From positions 1,845,501 to 1,909,500 of the forward strand of contig NZ_CP112881.1 in NCBI RefSeq assembly GCF_026409565.1: a stretch of DNA of 64,000 nt, in the 5' to 3' direction. Below the pieces are notes generated by a model, which saw only the letters and a program-made list of their open reading frames with translations, did not search any database and was not told where the DNA came from. Source of the stretch: Sneathiella aquimaris. GTDB lineage: Bacteria; Pseudomonadota; Alphaproteobacteria; Sneathiellales; Sneathiellaceae. Numbering within the stretch: position 1 is the first letter of the stretch; every line of letters begins with the position of its first letter. The position numbers and the translations under genes were made by a program. Positions 53,101-61,523 of the stretch are shown here, piece by piece.

Positions 53101-53372
53101 GAAGCATGGCCTTCACCGGCCGTGGATTTCATCTCTTTGATGCCTTCAATGGATCGAAGTTCGATTTCCATTGGACGCACCAAAAGGCGTTCCGCATCTT
53201 CCGGAGAAATCCCTTCATGGGTCATCGACACATAAATAATCGGGATGTTGATGTCAGGATCAGCTTCTTTGGCAATATCCACATAGGCCACAAATCCGGC
53301 AACAAGGATCAGAACCAACGCACTGATGATCGTTCGGGATCGGTGGATGGCAGCATCAATAATGGCGTTCAT
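50196..53372 (-). CDS. RND-family efflux pump inner-membrane protein (AcrB-like)
   Basis: A 1058-residue protein with twelve transmembrane helices and two large periplasmic loops. It begins IIDAAIHRSRTIISALVLILVAGFVAYVDI, and has helix-4/10 segments VLFGLILAVGMLVDGAIVVTEFADR and TGVGVISLAGIVVNNNIVLIDTF with the proton-relay Asp near the former. It would pump substrates across the envelope with the adaptor made by the upstream gene. The TAATG overlap with that gene couples them. No outer-membrane factor is in the window. Confidence 0.93.
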   Translation of the reverse strand: MNAIIDAAIHRSRTIISALVLILVAGFVAYVDIAKEADPDINIPIIYVSMTHEGISPEDAERLLVRPMEIELRSIEGIKEMKSTAGEGHASVLMEFEAGFDADSALDDVREKVDIAKKELPEETDDPSVNEVNVGLFPVLVVTLSGDLPTRSLIRIAKDLQDDIEGLPGVLAADIGGDREEVLEVIIDPVKLESYNISSSDLINAVQLNNKLVAAGSMDTGKGRFSIKVPGLFETAEDVFSIPLKVSGEGVVTLGDVTDIRRTFKDAESYARLNGKPAVVLEIKKRLGENIIDTIEDVQALVREEQKIWPEGLQVTFSQDKSQDIRTMLQDLQNNIISAIILVMVVVISALGVRTAGLVGLSIPGSFLIGILYLYLFGFTVNIVVLFGLILAVGMLVDGAIVVTEFADRKMAEGFDKVEAYGLAAKRMAWPIIASTATTLAVFMPLLFWPGVVGEFMKFLPITLITTLTGSLLMALVFVPTLGSVFGKPGSVNSKTLSALAAAESGDIRTIGGGTGLYIKTLSFALRNPMKIVMVAVVCLVGVQYYYSQHGNGVEFFPNVEPEMALAYVHARGNMSTIEKDDLVKAVENEILKLEDFSSVYTKTGGGSSGQDVSEDVIGIINMEFKDWQERRPAAEVFEDIRKKTKHIAGIAVEVRKPDNGPPTGKHIQIELSSRFPEKLAPEIAKIRDHLEQNVDDLIDLEDSRAIPGIEWEIEVDRAQAGRFGADVTTVGKTIQLVTNGIKAHEYRPQEVDDEVEIRLRFPMSYRSLEQLDNLRVNTAQGMVPISNFVTRTAQQKVGTIKRVDSKRVMTVKANVREGVLVDNKVQEIQNWLINKANIDPAVNFTFKGEDEEQKKAQAFLGKAFGVALFMMAIILVTQFNSFYHAFLILTAVIMSTIGVFVGLIVTGQPFGIVMTGVGVISLAGIVVNNNIVLIDTFAHLRRQGMDAMEAILRTGAQRLRPVMLTTVTTIFGLLPMAMQVNIDFFTREVVTGAPSSQWWVQLSTAVAFGLTFATALTLIVTPSLLMVGANVGSFFESRKRKKALRQKQINQAAQPAE

Positions 53373-54472
53373 TACTGTGCTCCTGCTGTTTTAGTCTGGT
53401 AGGCGACTTTTTCACCTTCGCGGACATATTCCTGACCGACAGTGATCAGACGGGTTTCTTTCGGCAAGCCGCCAATCCACGCACCTGCAGTGCCGTCGGT
53501 GAGAACGGTTACCGGATAGAAAATAACGGTATTTTCTTCATTAACCGCCCGCACGCCAAGCTCACCCGCTTCGTTTAATGTTAAAAAGGCAGGGGAGATA
53601 AAATGAGCCATGACTTCTTCGGTCTTAAACGTGGTTTCCGCTGTCACGCCAGAGCGCAACCGCTTGTCGTCGTTTTGAACCAGAAGCTCAACGCGGAAAG
53701 TCCGGGTCGCAGGGTCAGACGTTTTCGAAATAAACCGAACCTTTCCCTTCACAATTTCGCCGGTTACCAGCTTGGCTGTGCCTTCGTCACCGACCTTAAT
53801 GCGATTAACATAGAGTTCTGAAATCTGACCGGTTACAAGGAACGGGTTTTCATCCACGATTGTCAGGATTGTTCCACCATCTTTTATGAAATCACCAATT
53901 TCCGCGGCTCTTTCATCGATGATGCCATCAAAGGGGGCTCGAATAATCAAATCTTCCAATAGAATTTTTACGGATTTTGCTTTTGCACGGGCGCTGTCCA
54001 GCAATGCTTTTGAACCGGCCAGTGTTGTGGCTGCACTGAAGCCTTTTTTGTTAAGGGCATTCGCCGCTTTATATTCGATTTCCCGTTGGCGGATCAGGGC
54101 TTCTGCCTCTGCCAGTTGTGCCAGTCTATCTTTAACGGCGAATTTGACCAGCACATCCCCTTCTTTGACCCTCTGCCCGCGTTCTACCAGGACTTCAACA
54201 ACCCGGCCGGGCGTTTCCGCCTTTAACTCAACAGTTCTGATGGCTTCGGTGCGCCCGCGGACGACCACTTCCTGAGCCCGCGGCTCTGCAACAAAAATCT
54301 TGGTCTGGACATTAACCGGACCGGTTTCTTTTGGCTGCAATGCAGAAGCAATTTCGGAGGATGGGTCCACGGCGACAGTCTCAACCATCGGTTCTTCTTT
54401 AAACTGACCGGATACAATCCAGCCTGTGACACCAACGGCGATGACGCCTGCAATAATTACTGAGCGGTTCAC
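53372..54472 (-). CDS. RND efflux periplasmic adaptor protein
   Basis: A 366-residue membrane-fusion protein. It begins with an anchor helix (SVIIAGVIAVGVTGWIVSG), followed by the lipoyl-like half motif VELKAETPGRVVEVLVERGQRVKEGDVLVKF, a coiled-coil hairpin of about 60 residues, and APFDGIIDERAAEIGDFIKDGGTILTIVD. It bridges the pump to an outer-membrane channel. It lies 38 bases after the PadR gene. Confidence 0.92.
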   Translation of the reverse strand: MNRSVIIAGVIAVGVTGWIVSGQFKEEPMVETVAVDPSSEIASALQPKETGPVNVQTKIFVAEPRAQEVVVRGRTEAIRTVELKAETPGRVVEVLVERGQRVKEGDVLVKFAVKDRLAQLAEAEALIRQREIEYKAANALNKKGFSAATTLAGSKALLDSARAKAKSVKILLEDLIIRAPFDGIIDERAAEIGDFIKDGGTILTIVDENPFLVTGQISELYVNRIKVGDEGTAKLVTGEIVKGKVRFISKTSDPATRTFRVELLVQNDDKRLRSGVTAETTFKTEEVMAHFISPAFLTLNEAGELGVRAVNEENTVIFYPVTVLTDGTAGAWIGGLPKETRLITVGQEYVREGEKVAYQTKTAGAQ

Positions 54473-54510
54473 AAGATTACCCCTTTACCTGTGTTGAACG
54501 GCACATCTTT

Positions 54511-55047
54511 TTATTCTGCAGCCTTTTGTTGTCTAACTGCGTCATCTTCCAAAAGATGCCTGTTGTCGTGTAAATACTGAATAGCGGCTTTTCGGATCGT
54601 TAATCCAAAACCGCATAAGAATTGTTCTGAATGCGGGCGTGTCTTATCACACCCTGCGGATATGTCTTCTATATACTTCTCATATGACAGCAAAATAGTA
54701 TCGATAAGAGTAGAAACGCAGCTTGCCGGCAACAAATCAGCGAACATTAACTTTGTAAGAGCTTCTGACCTGAATTTATCGGGTGCCGGGATGGTCTTCA
54801 GCTCTTCAATGAAGGTTTTTTGTCCTTCGGGCGTGATGGAATAAACCTTCTTGTTGGGCCTTTTGTCTTGTGTCTCTTCCCGACACGAAACAAGACCGTC
54901 CTTCGTCAGTTGCTGTAATGCGGGATAGATTGAACTAAAACCAGCATCAAAAACTTGACTGAAACGATTCTCAAAAGATTTTTTGATTTCGTAGCCAGAC
55001 GCATCCTCAAGTGTGAGAATGCCCAAGCACAGGGTTTTTACATTCAT
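54511..55047 (-). CDS. PadR-family transcriptional regulator
   Basis: A 178-residue regulator with the PadR winged helix (LCLGILTLEDASGYEIKKSFENRFSQVFDAGFSSIYPALQQLTKDGLVSC) and a Vir-like C-terminal helical domain. First gene of padR-adaptor-pump, so it probably controls the pump and itself. The upstream region has ATGTCG/CGACAT elements (about 55074 and 55122) that could serve as operator parts. Confidence 0.88.
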   Translation of the reverse strand: MNVKTLCLGILTLEDASGYEIKKSFENRFSQVFDAGFSSIYPALQQLTKDGLVSCREETQDKRPNKKVYSITPEGQKTFIEELKTIPAPDKFRSEALTKLMFADLLPASCVSTLIDTILLSYEKYIEDISAGCDKTRPHSEQFLCGFGLTIRKAAIQYLHDNRHLLEDDAVRQQKAAE

Positions 55048-55391
55048 CGAATACCACTACACACAATAAATTTTCGACATGAATTCCGGCTTTGATCCAT
55101 CAATGCGCCAAACGGATCTATATGTCGGATTGATATAATGGTCGCAGCATTACGATCTGATTAAAATCTGTCTGTGACACGCATCACGAAGCAGTGGTTG
55201 TTGTTGTTTTTATATGTGAATATTTGCTTTTTTAGTGTTTGGCTGCGGATCGACGGCAGGTCTTTCTCGAAAAACAGCAATGAAGATCGGGATATCGACA
55301 CAGCTTGTTATTCGCGCGGGGGCGATGTCGTACACACGAATCATCCCCAATCATCCTAATTGGAGGGGGCGCCTTCCTGTTATTCAGACCG
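55048..55391. other. Intergenic region with no supported gene
   Basis: About 340 bases upstream of the PadR operon. It contains ATGTCG/CGACAT inverted pieces (55074-55126) in the PadR promoter area and short frames without ribosome-binding sites. Nothing else is supported. Confidence 0.4.
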
Positions 55392-55571
55392 TCAAATATG
55401 TTTTAGGGGTGAAGCGAGGGGGCGTTCATTCTTTGTGCAAATAACCTTGATAAGAGAAGGTTCGTGATTTGCTACCTGAAAGCTTGTCGCGTTCGGCACT
55501 GTTTGCACCATGACAACGAACAGGACAGCAAGAAAACACAAAGTCAGGGTCGTCAATGTTTTCAGATACAT
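55392..55571 (-). CDS. Small hydrophobic-leader protein (hypothetical)
   Basis: A 59-residue frame: MYLKTLTTLTLCFLAVLFVV then a polar tail (KVICTKNERPLASPLKHI). The first 25 residues could be a signal or a transmembrane helix. GAGGAC lies six bases before the ATG. It stands alone and I recognise no family, so it may be a non-gene. Confidence 0.4.
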   Translation of the reverse strand: MYLKTLTTLTLCFLAVLFVVMVQTVPNATSFQVANHEPSLIKVICTKNERPLASPLKHI

Positions 55572-55681
55572 GATTTTGTCCTCGTTGAACAATTGATCCG
55601 GTCATCGGATTGTTAAACGATAGGGTCAAAACATGCCTAAAATGTGGCGAAATCGGGAAAATTATTGGAATAAAACAATTT

Positions 55682-55888
55682 TTAGTCTTGGTGGGCTTTC
55701 CGCCGGGCGCGCAGGGTTTTTATAACGGCGAGTTTTTCTTCATTGGACAAATGAATCCAGCCCCCAATTTCCAACCGTGTTCGAAAGCAGCCAACACAAT
55801 ATTCGTTGGACATATCCATTGAACAGACACCCGTGCAAGGGGACGGGATGTCTGGCAGATTGCCGCGTTTTATGACTGTTCTATGCAT
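55682..55888 (-). CDS. DUF1289-family small protein
   Basis: A 68-residue protein with SPCTGVCSMDMSNEYCVGCFRTRLEIGGWIHLSNEEKLAVI; the four Cys (C-x3-C, C-x2-C) and the WxxLSxxEK segment define DUF1289, whose members may bind an Fe-S or zinc centre. The start overlaps the stop of the SufU-like gene (TGATG), so it belongs to the hydroxylase maturation cluster. Confidence 0.85.
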   Translation of the reverse strand: MHRTVIKRGNLPDIPSPCTGVCSMDMSNEYCVGCFRTRLEIGGWIHLSNEEKLAVIKTLRARRKAHQD

Positions 55889-56322
55889 CACGGACCTTTC
55901 TTTTCTGTGTCAGATAGGATTTTCTCCAACGCATTCAACGGTAACATGACACATATATGGCGGCTTTTATGATCTTTTACGGGCTCAAAATACGCAAGCT
56001 TTTCCCACGTCAGTTCATTTTTGGTTGTCTCGCCCGACAGCAATGCCGTGACTTCGGCCCGTATTTTCTGGACATCTGAAAGGCTTAAGCCAATAGCATT
56101 TTCTGAGAGTAACGATGCAGAGGCCTGACACAGCATACAGGCCCTGTTTTCATGAGCAAGCTCGGTAATCCGGCCATCTTCAAGCTTGATCTGAATGGTT
56201 ATTCGGTCACCACATGTGGGGTTGTCCATGGTACTTTCAGCGTCAGGATGTTCAAGCGTGCCGGCACCATGGGCATTTGCAGCCAGTCGCATCAGGTTTT
56301 TTTGGTAGAGTTCTTCAATCAC
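55888..56322 (-). CDS. SufU/NifU-N-type iron-sulfur scaffold protein
   Basis: A 144-residue protein with the scaffold Cys residues in MDNPTCGDRITIQIKLEDG and ENRACMLCQASASLLSENAIG; a third ligand is in the RHICVMLPL end. It would assemble or carry Fe-S clusters, here presumably for the 2Fe-2S centres of the molybdenum hydroxylase. It starts seven bases after the molybdopterin-binding fusion gene. Confidence 0.85.
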   Translation of the reverse strand: MIEELYQKNLMRLAANAHGAGTLEHPDAESTMDNPTCGDRITIQIKLEDGRITELAHENRACMLCQASASLLSENAIGLSLSDVQKIRAEVTALLSGETTKNELTWEKLAYFEPVKDHKSRHICVMLPLNALEKILSDTEKKGP

Positions 56323-56329
56323 AATTTAC

Positions 56330-57961
56330 TCACTTCTTCAGGGCCGCAAGGTTTAGTAGAATTTCCGGTGTATCGATATCAGCGAAAATACTGGGACTAT
56401 CAATTTCCACCGTATGGACCTGACTTTCATTGTCATTAATCAAGGCTTTAGCGCCCATATCCCCGGAAATAACAGAAATTTCATCCGCATATTGGCTTGA
56501 AATCAGGACTGGGTTCCCCCGTTTTCCTGATACTGTTGGAATAACGATGGAGCGCCCTTCCTCAGGATCAAACTGATCGATCAGCTGGTTCAGAATTTCA
56601 AACGAAACAAAGGGCATATCCCCAAGACAAACAAGAACACCGTCGTAATTTTCGGATAATACTTGAAAACCCAGTTTGAGGGATGTGGACAATCCGTCTG
56701 CGAAATCAGGATTATGGACGCTTGGAATATCAATATCCCAGACACTTTTCATAACGCTATCCGCTTCATGGCCAGTGACCATCAGGACGTGGTCTGCCTT
56801 GCTGGCCAATGCCTGCTCTGCCACATGTCGGATCATGGGCTTACCCTCTATCAAGGCCAGCAATTTGTTGTTTTTTCCCATGCGTCTGGATTGTCCTGCC
56901 GCGAGAAGAAGGACTGCAATTTTTGTTTTTTTCATTTGAGTACTCGTTCGCTTTCCGGCACGAGGTTGCGGGCGGCTGGCGATTTCTTTTAATAGCCCGC
57001 CTTCACCCATTCCCATAATATCGTCGGCTGTAACAGAAAGGCCGGCAAGAAGGCGTTCCATAATCCAGTCGAACCCATTTAGCTTGGGCGAGCGGCTACA
57101 TCCGGGCAGTCCTATAATCTGGCAGTCGTCGGATTGTCCCAGCAGCAAAAGGTTTCCCGGGTCAACAGGCATACCGAAATGGTCAATCTGTCCGTTGGAT
57201 TTTGTAATGGCCGTTGGAATGATATCCCGGGTATCAGTGATCGCGGAGGCCCCGAAAATCATGACAAGGTCGCATCCTTTGTCCTTCAGACTGACGATGG
57301 CATCAGCAAGGGCATCTTCATGATGGTCACATTCCAGACGTTCCGAAATTTGATTGTTACAGGCTAAAAGACGGGCCTCCAGAACCTTTTCAGACTTTGC
57401 GACCAGCTTGTCGGACGTTCCTTTCAAGCGGGTCGAGATAACCCCGATTTTCCGGGACAGGAACGGGTGGACCGCTAGCAGGCGCGTGTCCTCCTGGTCG
57501 GCAAACTCGGTTGCCTGATCGATGGCTTCTGTTCGCGTTGAAAAGGGTATTATTTTTATGGTCGCCAGCATTTGGCCAGCATCCACTTTGTCATAATCTT
57601 TGACGGTGGCAACCGTAATGGAGGGATCAATCCGGTTGATCTTGTTCAGTAGGGTACGGTTGATACGGGCAATACCGGCTTTTTGCGCATACAGGTTGCT
57701 TCTGCCTGTAAAAGGTGGTTTAGCACTTACATTCTCGCCTGTGAAATGACCGGCCAGAATCTCTGCGGCCTCGTCTTCAATAATGTCACCAGGTTCAAGC
57801 TTCGCTGCAAGCACCGTTTCATGGCCGGCTGCTGCGATTTGTTTTAGCGTTTGCTGGTCCAGAAGGTGACCTTTTTTAAGCATGCCTTCTGGTCCCAAAT
57901 CAACAGCATGGGCAAGGATCGCCCCATCGGCGCTTGAAAGGGGTAAACGTGCAAAGATCAT
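56330..57961 (-). CDS. Fused molybdopterin-binding domain and MobA/MocA-like nucleotidyltransferase
   Basis: A 543-residue two-domain protein. Residues 1 to about 340 resemble the molybdopterin-binding (MoeA/MoCF) domain (DLVMIFGASAITDTRDIIPTAI; LPGCSRSPKLNGFDWI). From about 345 a GT-A type nucleotidyltransferase begins (VLLLAAGQSRRMGKNNKLLALIEGKPMIRHV; VLVCLGDMPFVSF), as in MocA, which makes the cytosine dinucleotide form of the cofactor. Such fusions accompany xanthine-oxidase-family enzymes. The start overlaps the XdhC stop by four bases. Confidence 0.87.
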   Translation of the reverse strand: MIFARLPLSSADGAILAHAVDLGPEGMLKKGHLLDQQTLKQIAAAGHETVLAAKLEPGDIIEDEAAEILAGHFTGENVSAKPPFTGRSNLYAQKAGIARINRTLLNKINRIDPSITVATVKDYDKVDAGQMLATIKIIPFSTRTEAIDQATEFADQEDTRLLAVHPFLSRKIGVISTRLKGTSDKLVAKSEKVLEARLLACNNQISERLECDHHEDALADAIVSLKDKGCDLVMIFGASAITDTRDIIPTAITKSNGQIDHFGMPVDPGNLLLLGQSDDCQIIGLPGCSRSPKLNGFDWIMERLLAGLSVTADDIMGMGEGGLLKEIASRPQPRAGKRTSTQMKKTKIAVLLLAAGQSRRMGKNNKLLALIEGKPMIRHVAEQALASKADHVLMVTGHEADSVMKSVWDIDIPSVHNPDFADGLSTSLKLGFQVLSENYDGVLVCLGDMPFVSFEILNQLIDQFDPEEGRSIVIPTVSGKRGNPVLISSQYADEISVISGDMGAKALINDNESQVHTVEIDSPSIFADIDTPEILLNLAALKK

Positions 57962-58647
57962 TTCGTCGGTTTTCCGCGAAGACAGGCTGTCATTTCCGCC
58001 ATGATGGAGATTGCAATCTCAGCAGGGGACTGCGCCCCGATATCCAATCCGACAGGGCCATGAATGCGGGCTAAATGATCGTCAGAAAAACCTTTCTTGG
58101 TCAACCTGTCCCGACGTTTGGCATTTGTCCGAGTGCTGCCCAAAGCGCCAATGTAAAAGACATCAGACGATAACGCGCTTTCCAAAGCCGGGTCATCAAG
58201 TTTAGCGTCATGGGTGAGGGTTACGATGGCAGAGCGGCGGTCCGGACGTAGTTCAGCTAACGCTTCATCAGGCCAGCGGTCGTCCAGTTTTATCTCGGGA
58301 AATCGAAAATCAGATCCAAAACTGCGGCGCGGGTCAATGACGGTGACATCATACGCCGCGGCGGCGGCCATAGGGGCTAGTTTTTGAGCAATATGAACGG
58401 CACCAACAATGAAGAGCCTAAGAGGAGGATTAAAAATATTAAGGAAGACAGGGCCATCCTCGGTCTCGACTTCCCGTGGTTTATCATTTCGGAGGGCCGT
58501 GCGGGCCTCGTTCAGTAAAACACTGTCTTCTGCCGTTTCAAACGGATGTAGAAGCTGGCTTTTCCCCGTGGATAATATGGTTGCCAGAACAACCTGCTGT
58601 TTTTTAAGTCTGGCTTGCTGAAGTTCCTGGAGTAACGTGATGTCCAT
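57958..58647 (-). CDS. XdhC-family protein (Rossmann domain)
   Basis: A 229-residue protein with the XdhC Rossmann fold: LFIVGAVHIAQKLAPMAAAAAYDVTVIDPR, then AIVTLTHDAKLDDPAL and FYIGALGSTRTNAKRRDRL. XdhC proteins sulfurate and insert the molybdenum cofactor. A second short XdhC-type protein (the N-terminal CoxI-like domain) precedes it by 11 bases, so the two halves are separate genes. Confidence 0.9.
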   Translation of the reverse strand: MDITLLQELQQARLKKQQVVLATILSTGKSQLLHPFETAEDSVLLNEARTALRNDKPREVETEDGPVFLNIFNPPLRLFIVGAVHIAQKLAPMAAAAAYDVTVIDPRRSFGSDFRFPEIKLDDRWPDEALAELRPDRRSAIVTLTHDAKLDDPALESALSSDVFYIGALGSTRTNAKRRDRLTKKGFSDDHLARIHGPVGLDIGAQSPAEIAISIMAEMTACLRGKPTK

Positions 58648-58658
58648 ATATCTTGCTC

Positions 58659-58997
58659 TTAATTTAGGGTCTCAACAAAGATCCGTATTTTACCGCCGCA
58701 GGCAAGTCCAACTTCCCAGGCCTCATCATTGGAAACGCCAAATTCAAGTGTCTTTGATCCCCCGGTTTCCATGAGAGCGAGAGCTTCCTGTATCACGGCC
58801 CCTTCAACACACCCGCCGCTGACGGACCCAACCATATTACCAGCCTGATCGATTGCCAATTGACTGCCCATTGGGCGCGGTGCGGATCCCCAAGTTTGAA
58901 TGACGGTCGCAAGGGCAACATTTTTCCCGTCTGTTTTCCAGCTTAATGCTGCTTGGATCACATCGTCTTTGTCGGCCAAGTCCAGTTGTGTGTTCAT
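58659..58997 (-). CDS. XdhC/CoxI N-terminal domain protein
   Basis: A 112-residue protein with VALATVIQTWGSAPRPMGSQLAIDQAGNMVGSVSGGCVEGAVIQEA, the XdhC_CoxI signature with the conserved Cys in GGCVEG. It begins at an ATG that overlaps the VWA stop (ATGA). It works with the following XdhC protein as a split pair. Confidence 0.9.
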   Translation of the reverse strand: MNTQLDLADKDDVIQAALSWKTDGKNVALATVIQTWGSAPRPMGSQLAIDQAGNMVGSVSGGCVEGAVIQEALALMETGGSKTLEFGVSNDEAWEVGLACGGKIRIFVETLN

Positions 58998-60211
58998 GTT
59001 CCATACCTTTCATTGGCGGATTGAGGGCGTTCAGGGGCGGATAATATCTCCGCAAGGTCGGCTAAACTTTGCAGATTATGAACCGTTCTGAAGATATCCA
59101 CGTGGGGCAGGATCATTTTAATCCCTTTTGCTTTTGGTTCAAACCCGTCATATCGCAGCAGAGGGTTTAGCCAGATCAATTGACGACAGGATTTATGAAG
59201 ACGCTCCATTTGTATCCCCAAATCATCACCGGTATCCCGGTCCAGTCCATCCGAAATGAACAGAGTCACAGCGCCCTGACCTAAAACCCGGCGGGACCAG
59301 AATTTGTTAAACTCGGCAATTGTCGCCCCAATCCGTGTTCCTCCGGACCAGTCTTCGACCCGTTCGCTGACGGCGTCCAAGGCCTCATCCACGTCCCGGT
59401 AGCGCATATATCGTGTAATATTGGTAAGACGGGTCCCGAAAACAAAGGTATGAACGCGATCGCGATCGTTGGTCAGCGCATGCATAAAATGCAGAAGCAT
59501 TCGGCTATATTGGGTCATCGATCCCGAAATATCACACAGAATAATAAGCGGGGGATGACGCCGGGCAGGCGATCTGAACCGCAAAGGAATGATGTCGCCG
59601 CCAGAACGCTGAGACGCCCGGAGTGTCCGCCGCATGTCGACTTTGCCAATTCGTTGGTTGGGTTTGAGCCGCCTTGTTTTTACTTCCCGAATAGGCAGCC
59701 GGAGTTTCTGAAGGGCTTTCTTCGCCTGCTCCAGTTCTTCCACGCTCATGCTTTCGAAGTCTTTTTCCTGCAACAGTTCGTTGTCTGAGGTGGTGAGTTC
59801 AGCATTGATCTCGATTTCCTCGCCTTGATCCTCTGTTGCGCTATCTGGTGCTTCTGATGGGGCAAGCGCCTGTGACAAACGTTTGGAAATTTCGTCTTCA
59901 TCGCCTTTCACTTTGTCCAGATAGGTGGTTGGCAGCATCATATCCATCATCTTCTTCAGGATGTCCGGATTGCGCCAGAAGATATGAAAAGCCTGATCAA
60001 ATAAGGGCCATTGATCGTGGCGGTTTACAAACACGGAATGCAGCGTCCAGTAAAAATCTTCGCGTCGTTCAAGTCCGGCACATTCCACAGCTTTAATGGC
60101 TTCAATCACGCGGCCGGGGCCCACAGGAATACCCGCTCGCCGCAAGGTGCGTGCGAAATGCAGGATATTCTCGGCAAAGGTGCCGTGTTCTGTAAAGCTG
60201 TGCTCTGTCAT
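58994..60211 (-). CDS. VWA-domain protein, CoxE-like
   Basis: A 405-residue protein: an N-terminal CoxE-type helical region (FAENILHFARTLRRAGIPVGPGRVIEAIKAVE), an acidic middle part, and a VWA domain with the MIDAS motif DISGSMTQYSRMLLHF plus TFVFGTRLTNITRYM. CoxE works with the MoxR-type ATPase in maturation of the CO-dehydrogenase-like active site. The start is set at the second in-frame Met where the family begins; the site is weak. It lies 258 bases after moxR. Confidence 0.88.
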   Translation of the reverse strand: MTEHSFTEHGTFAENILHFARTLRRAGIPVGPGRVIEAIKAVECAGLERREDFYWTLHSVFVNRHDQWPLFDQAFHIFWRNPDILKKMMDMMLPTTYLDKVKGDEDEISKRLSQALAPSEAPDSATEDQGEEIEINAELTTSDNELLQEKDFESMSVEELEQAKKALQKLRLPIREVKTRRLKPNQRIGKVDMRRTLRASQRSGGDIIPLRFRSPARRHPPLIILCDISGSMTQYSRMLLHFMHALTNDRDRVHTFVFGTRLTNITRYMRYRDVDEALDAVSERVEDWSGGTRIGATIAEFNKFWSRRVLGQGAVTLFISDGLDRDTGDDLGIQMERLHKSCRQLIWLNPLLRYDGFEPKAKGIKMILPHVDIFRTVHNLQSLADLAEILSAPERPQSANERYGT

Positions 60212-60469
60212 AGGGTCTTTATTCTGACGTTTAATGAAGCATCCTGGAAATGATCGCAATCACTATATCTTGTGTTTGGTTGATGAATGCCCGTTCTGCT
60301 GTGCAAGAACCGAACGCATATTCTTTTGTTATGGTTTATCCAAAACTCCGGCATTTTTGAGCCTACAGAGGCTGGATCAACTGATTTCAAAAATTTGTCG
60401 CGGACGGCGAAAAATGATAGGCATTGCTGCCGATATATGGGCTTGCAGAGGATCGGTAAACCGATCTGG

Positions 60470-61393
60470 TCAGGCACCTTTCTGTTCCATCTCGCTATTG
60501 ATCTGATCGATGATGCTGGCCGCTTCGCTGCCTTGTACGCGGGCGATATCATCTTGATATTTCAAGAGAACGCCCAGCGTGTCATTTATAACATCGGGAT
60601 CCAATGACATAACGTTCAGTTCGGTCAGGGCATTTGTCCAATCAAGGCTTTCTGCAATTCCGGGAAGTTTAAATAAGCCCGGATCCTGACGAAGTTTCTG
60701 GACAAAGGCGACGATCTGCTCCGAAAGCCGTGCATCGGCGCCCGGAAGCTTGCGTGCCAAGATTTCTTTTTCGCGCTCAGCATCAGGGTAATCGACCCAG
60801 TGATATAAACAGCGGCGTTTTAAGGCATCATGAATTTCCCGGGTTCTATTCGATGTTACAATAACGATGGGAGGTTCTTCGGCTTTGACAGTCCCCATTT
60901 CCGGGATTGTTACCTGAAAATCGGATAACACTTCCAAAAGATATGCTTCAAATGGCTCGTCAGTGCGGTCCAGTTCATCAATTAATAAAACTGGGGCACC
61001 GGATCCAGTATTTTCCAAAGCATTCAACAGCGGGCGTTTAATCAGAAATTTTTCGGAGAACAGATCATTGGCCAGCTTGTCTTTTTCTGCTGTATCTGTC
61101 GCTTCGGCCAGTCGAATTTCAATCATCTGACGGGCATAGTTCCATTCGTACACAGCAGAAGAGACATCTAGTCCTTCATAACATTGCAAACGGATCAGTG
61201 GTCTGTTCAGCTGTTCAGCCAGAACCTTGGCGATTTCAGTTTTTCCGACGCCGGCTTCTCCTTCCAAGAACAGGGGGCGGCCCATTTTTAATGACAGGAA
61301 CAGAACGGTGGCGAGGCTGCGATCAGCGACATAATTTGCATTTCTAAGTAAATCATGAACGGCATCGATAGAGTTTGGAAGCGGCGTGGGCAT
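60470..61393 (-). CDS. MoxR-family AAA ATPase, CoxD-like
   Basis: A 307-residue AAA protein with Walker A GEAGVGKT (residues 45-52), Walker B VLLIDELDRTDEPFEAYLLEVL and sensor region VIVTSNRTREIHDALKRRCLYHWVDYP. It acts as a chaperone-type ATPase with the VWA protein in assembling the active site. Separated from the medium subunit by a hairpin. Confidence 0.92.
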   Translation of the reverse strand: MPTPLPNSIDAVHDLLRNANYVADRSLATVLFLSLKMGRPLFLEGEAGVGKTEIAKVLAEQLNRPLIRLQCYEGLDVSSAVYEWNYARQMIEIRLAEATDTAEKDKLANDLFSEKFLIKRPLLNALENTGSGAPVLLIDELDRTDEPFEAYLLEVLSDFQVTIPEMGTVKAEEPPIVIVTSNRTREIHDALKRRCLYHWVDYPDAEREKEILARKLPGADARLSEQIVAFVQKLRQDPGLFKLPGIAESLDWTNALTELNVMSLDPDVINDTLGVLLKYQDDIARVQGSEAASIIDQINSEMEQKGA

Positions 61394-61478
61394 AATCTTT
61401 TGCGGTATCCTCTGACTGAAAATTTCAAGATCTTTCTTGACGGCCCGACGGTGTCACCCCGTTAACACCAAGTGCAGG

Positions 61479-61504
61479 AAAAGGGGAAGCGAACTTCCCC
61501 TTTT
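61479..61504 (-). terminator. Terminator-like hairpin between medium-subunit and moxR genes
   Basis: AAAAGGGGAAG and CTTCCCCTTTT pair with a four-base loop, TTCG on the transcribed strand. The T-run is short, so some transcription may pass into the maturation genes, giving more structural than maturation mRNA. Confidence 0.6.
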
Positions 61505-61523
61505 AAATTTTAAAACCCGTATC

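Noticed and set aside
55174-55444. Two short plus-strand frames upstream of the small minus-strand gene
   Set aside because: They begin at GTG without a ribosome-binding site, and neither has a signature. One starts with a lipobox-like FGCG, but no hydrophobic leader precedes it.
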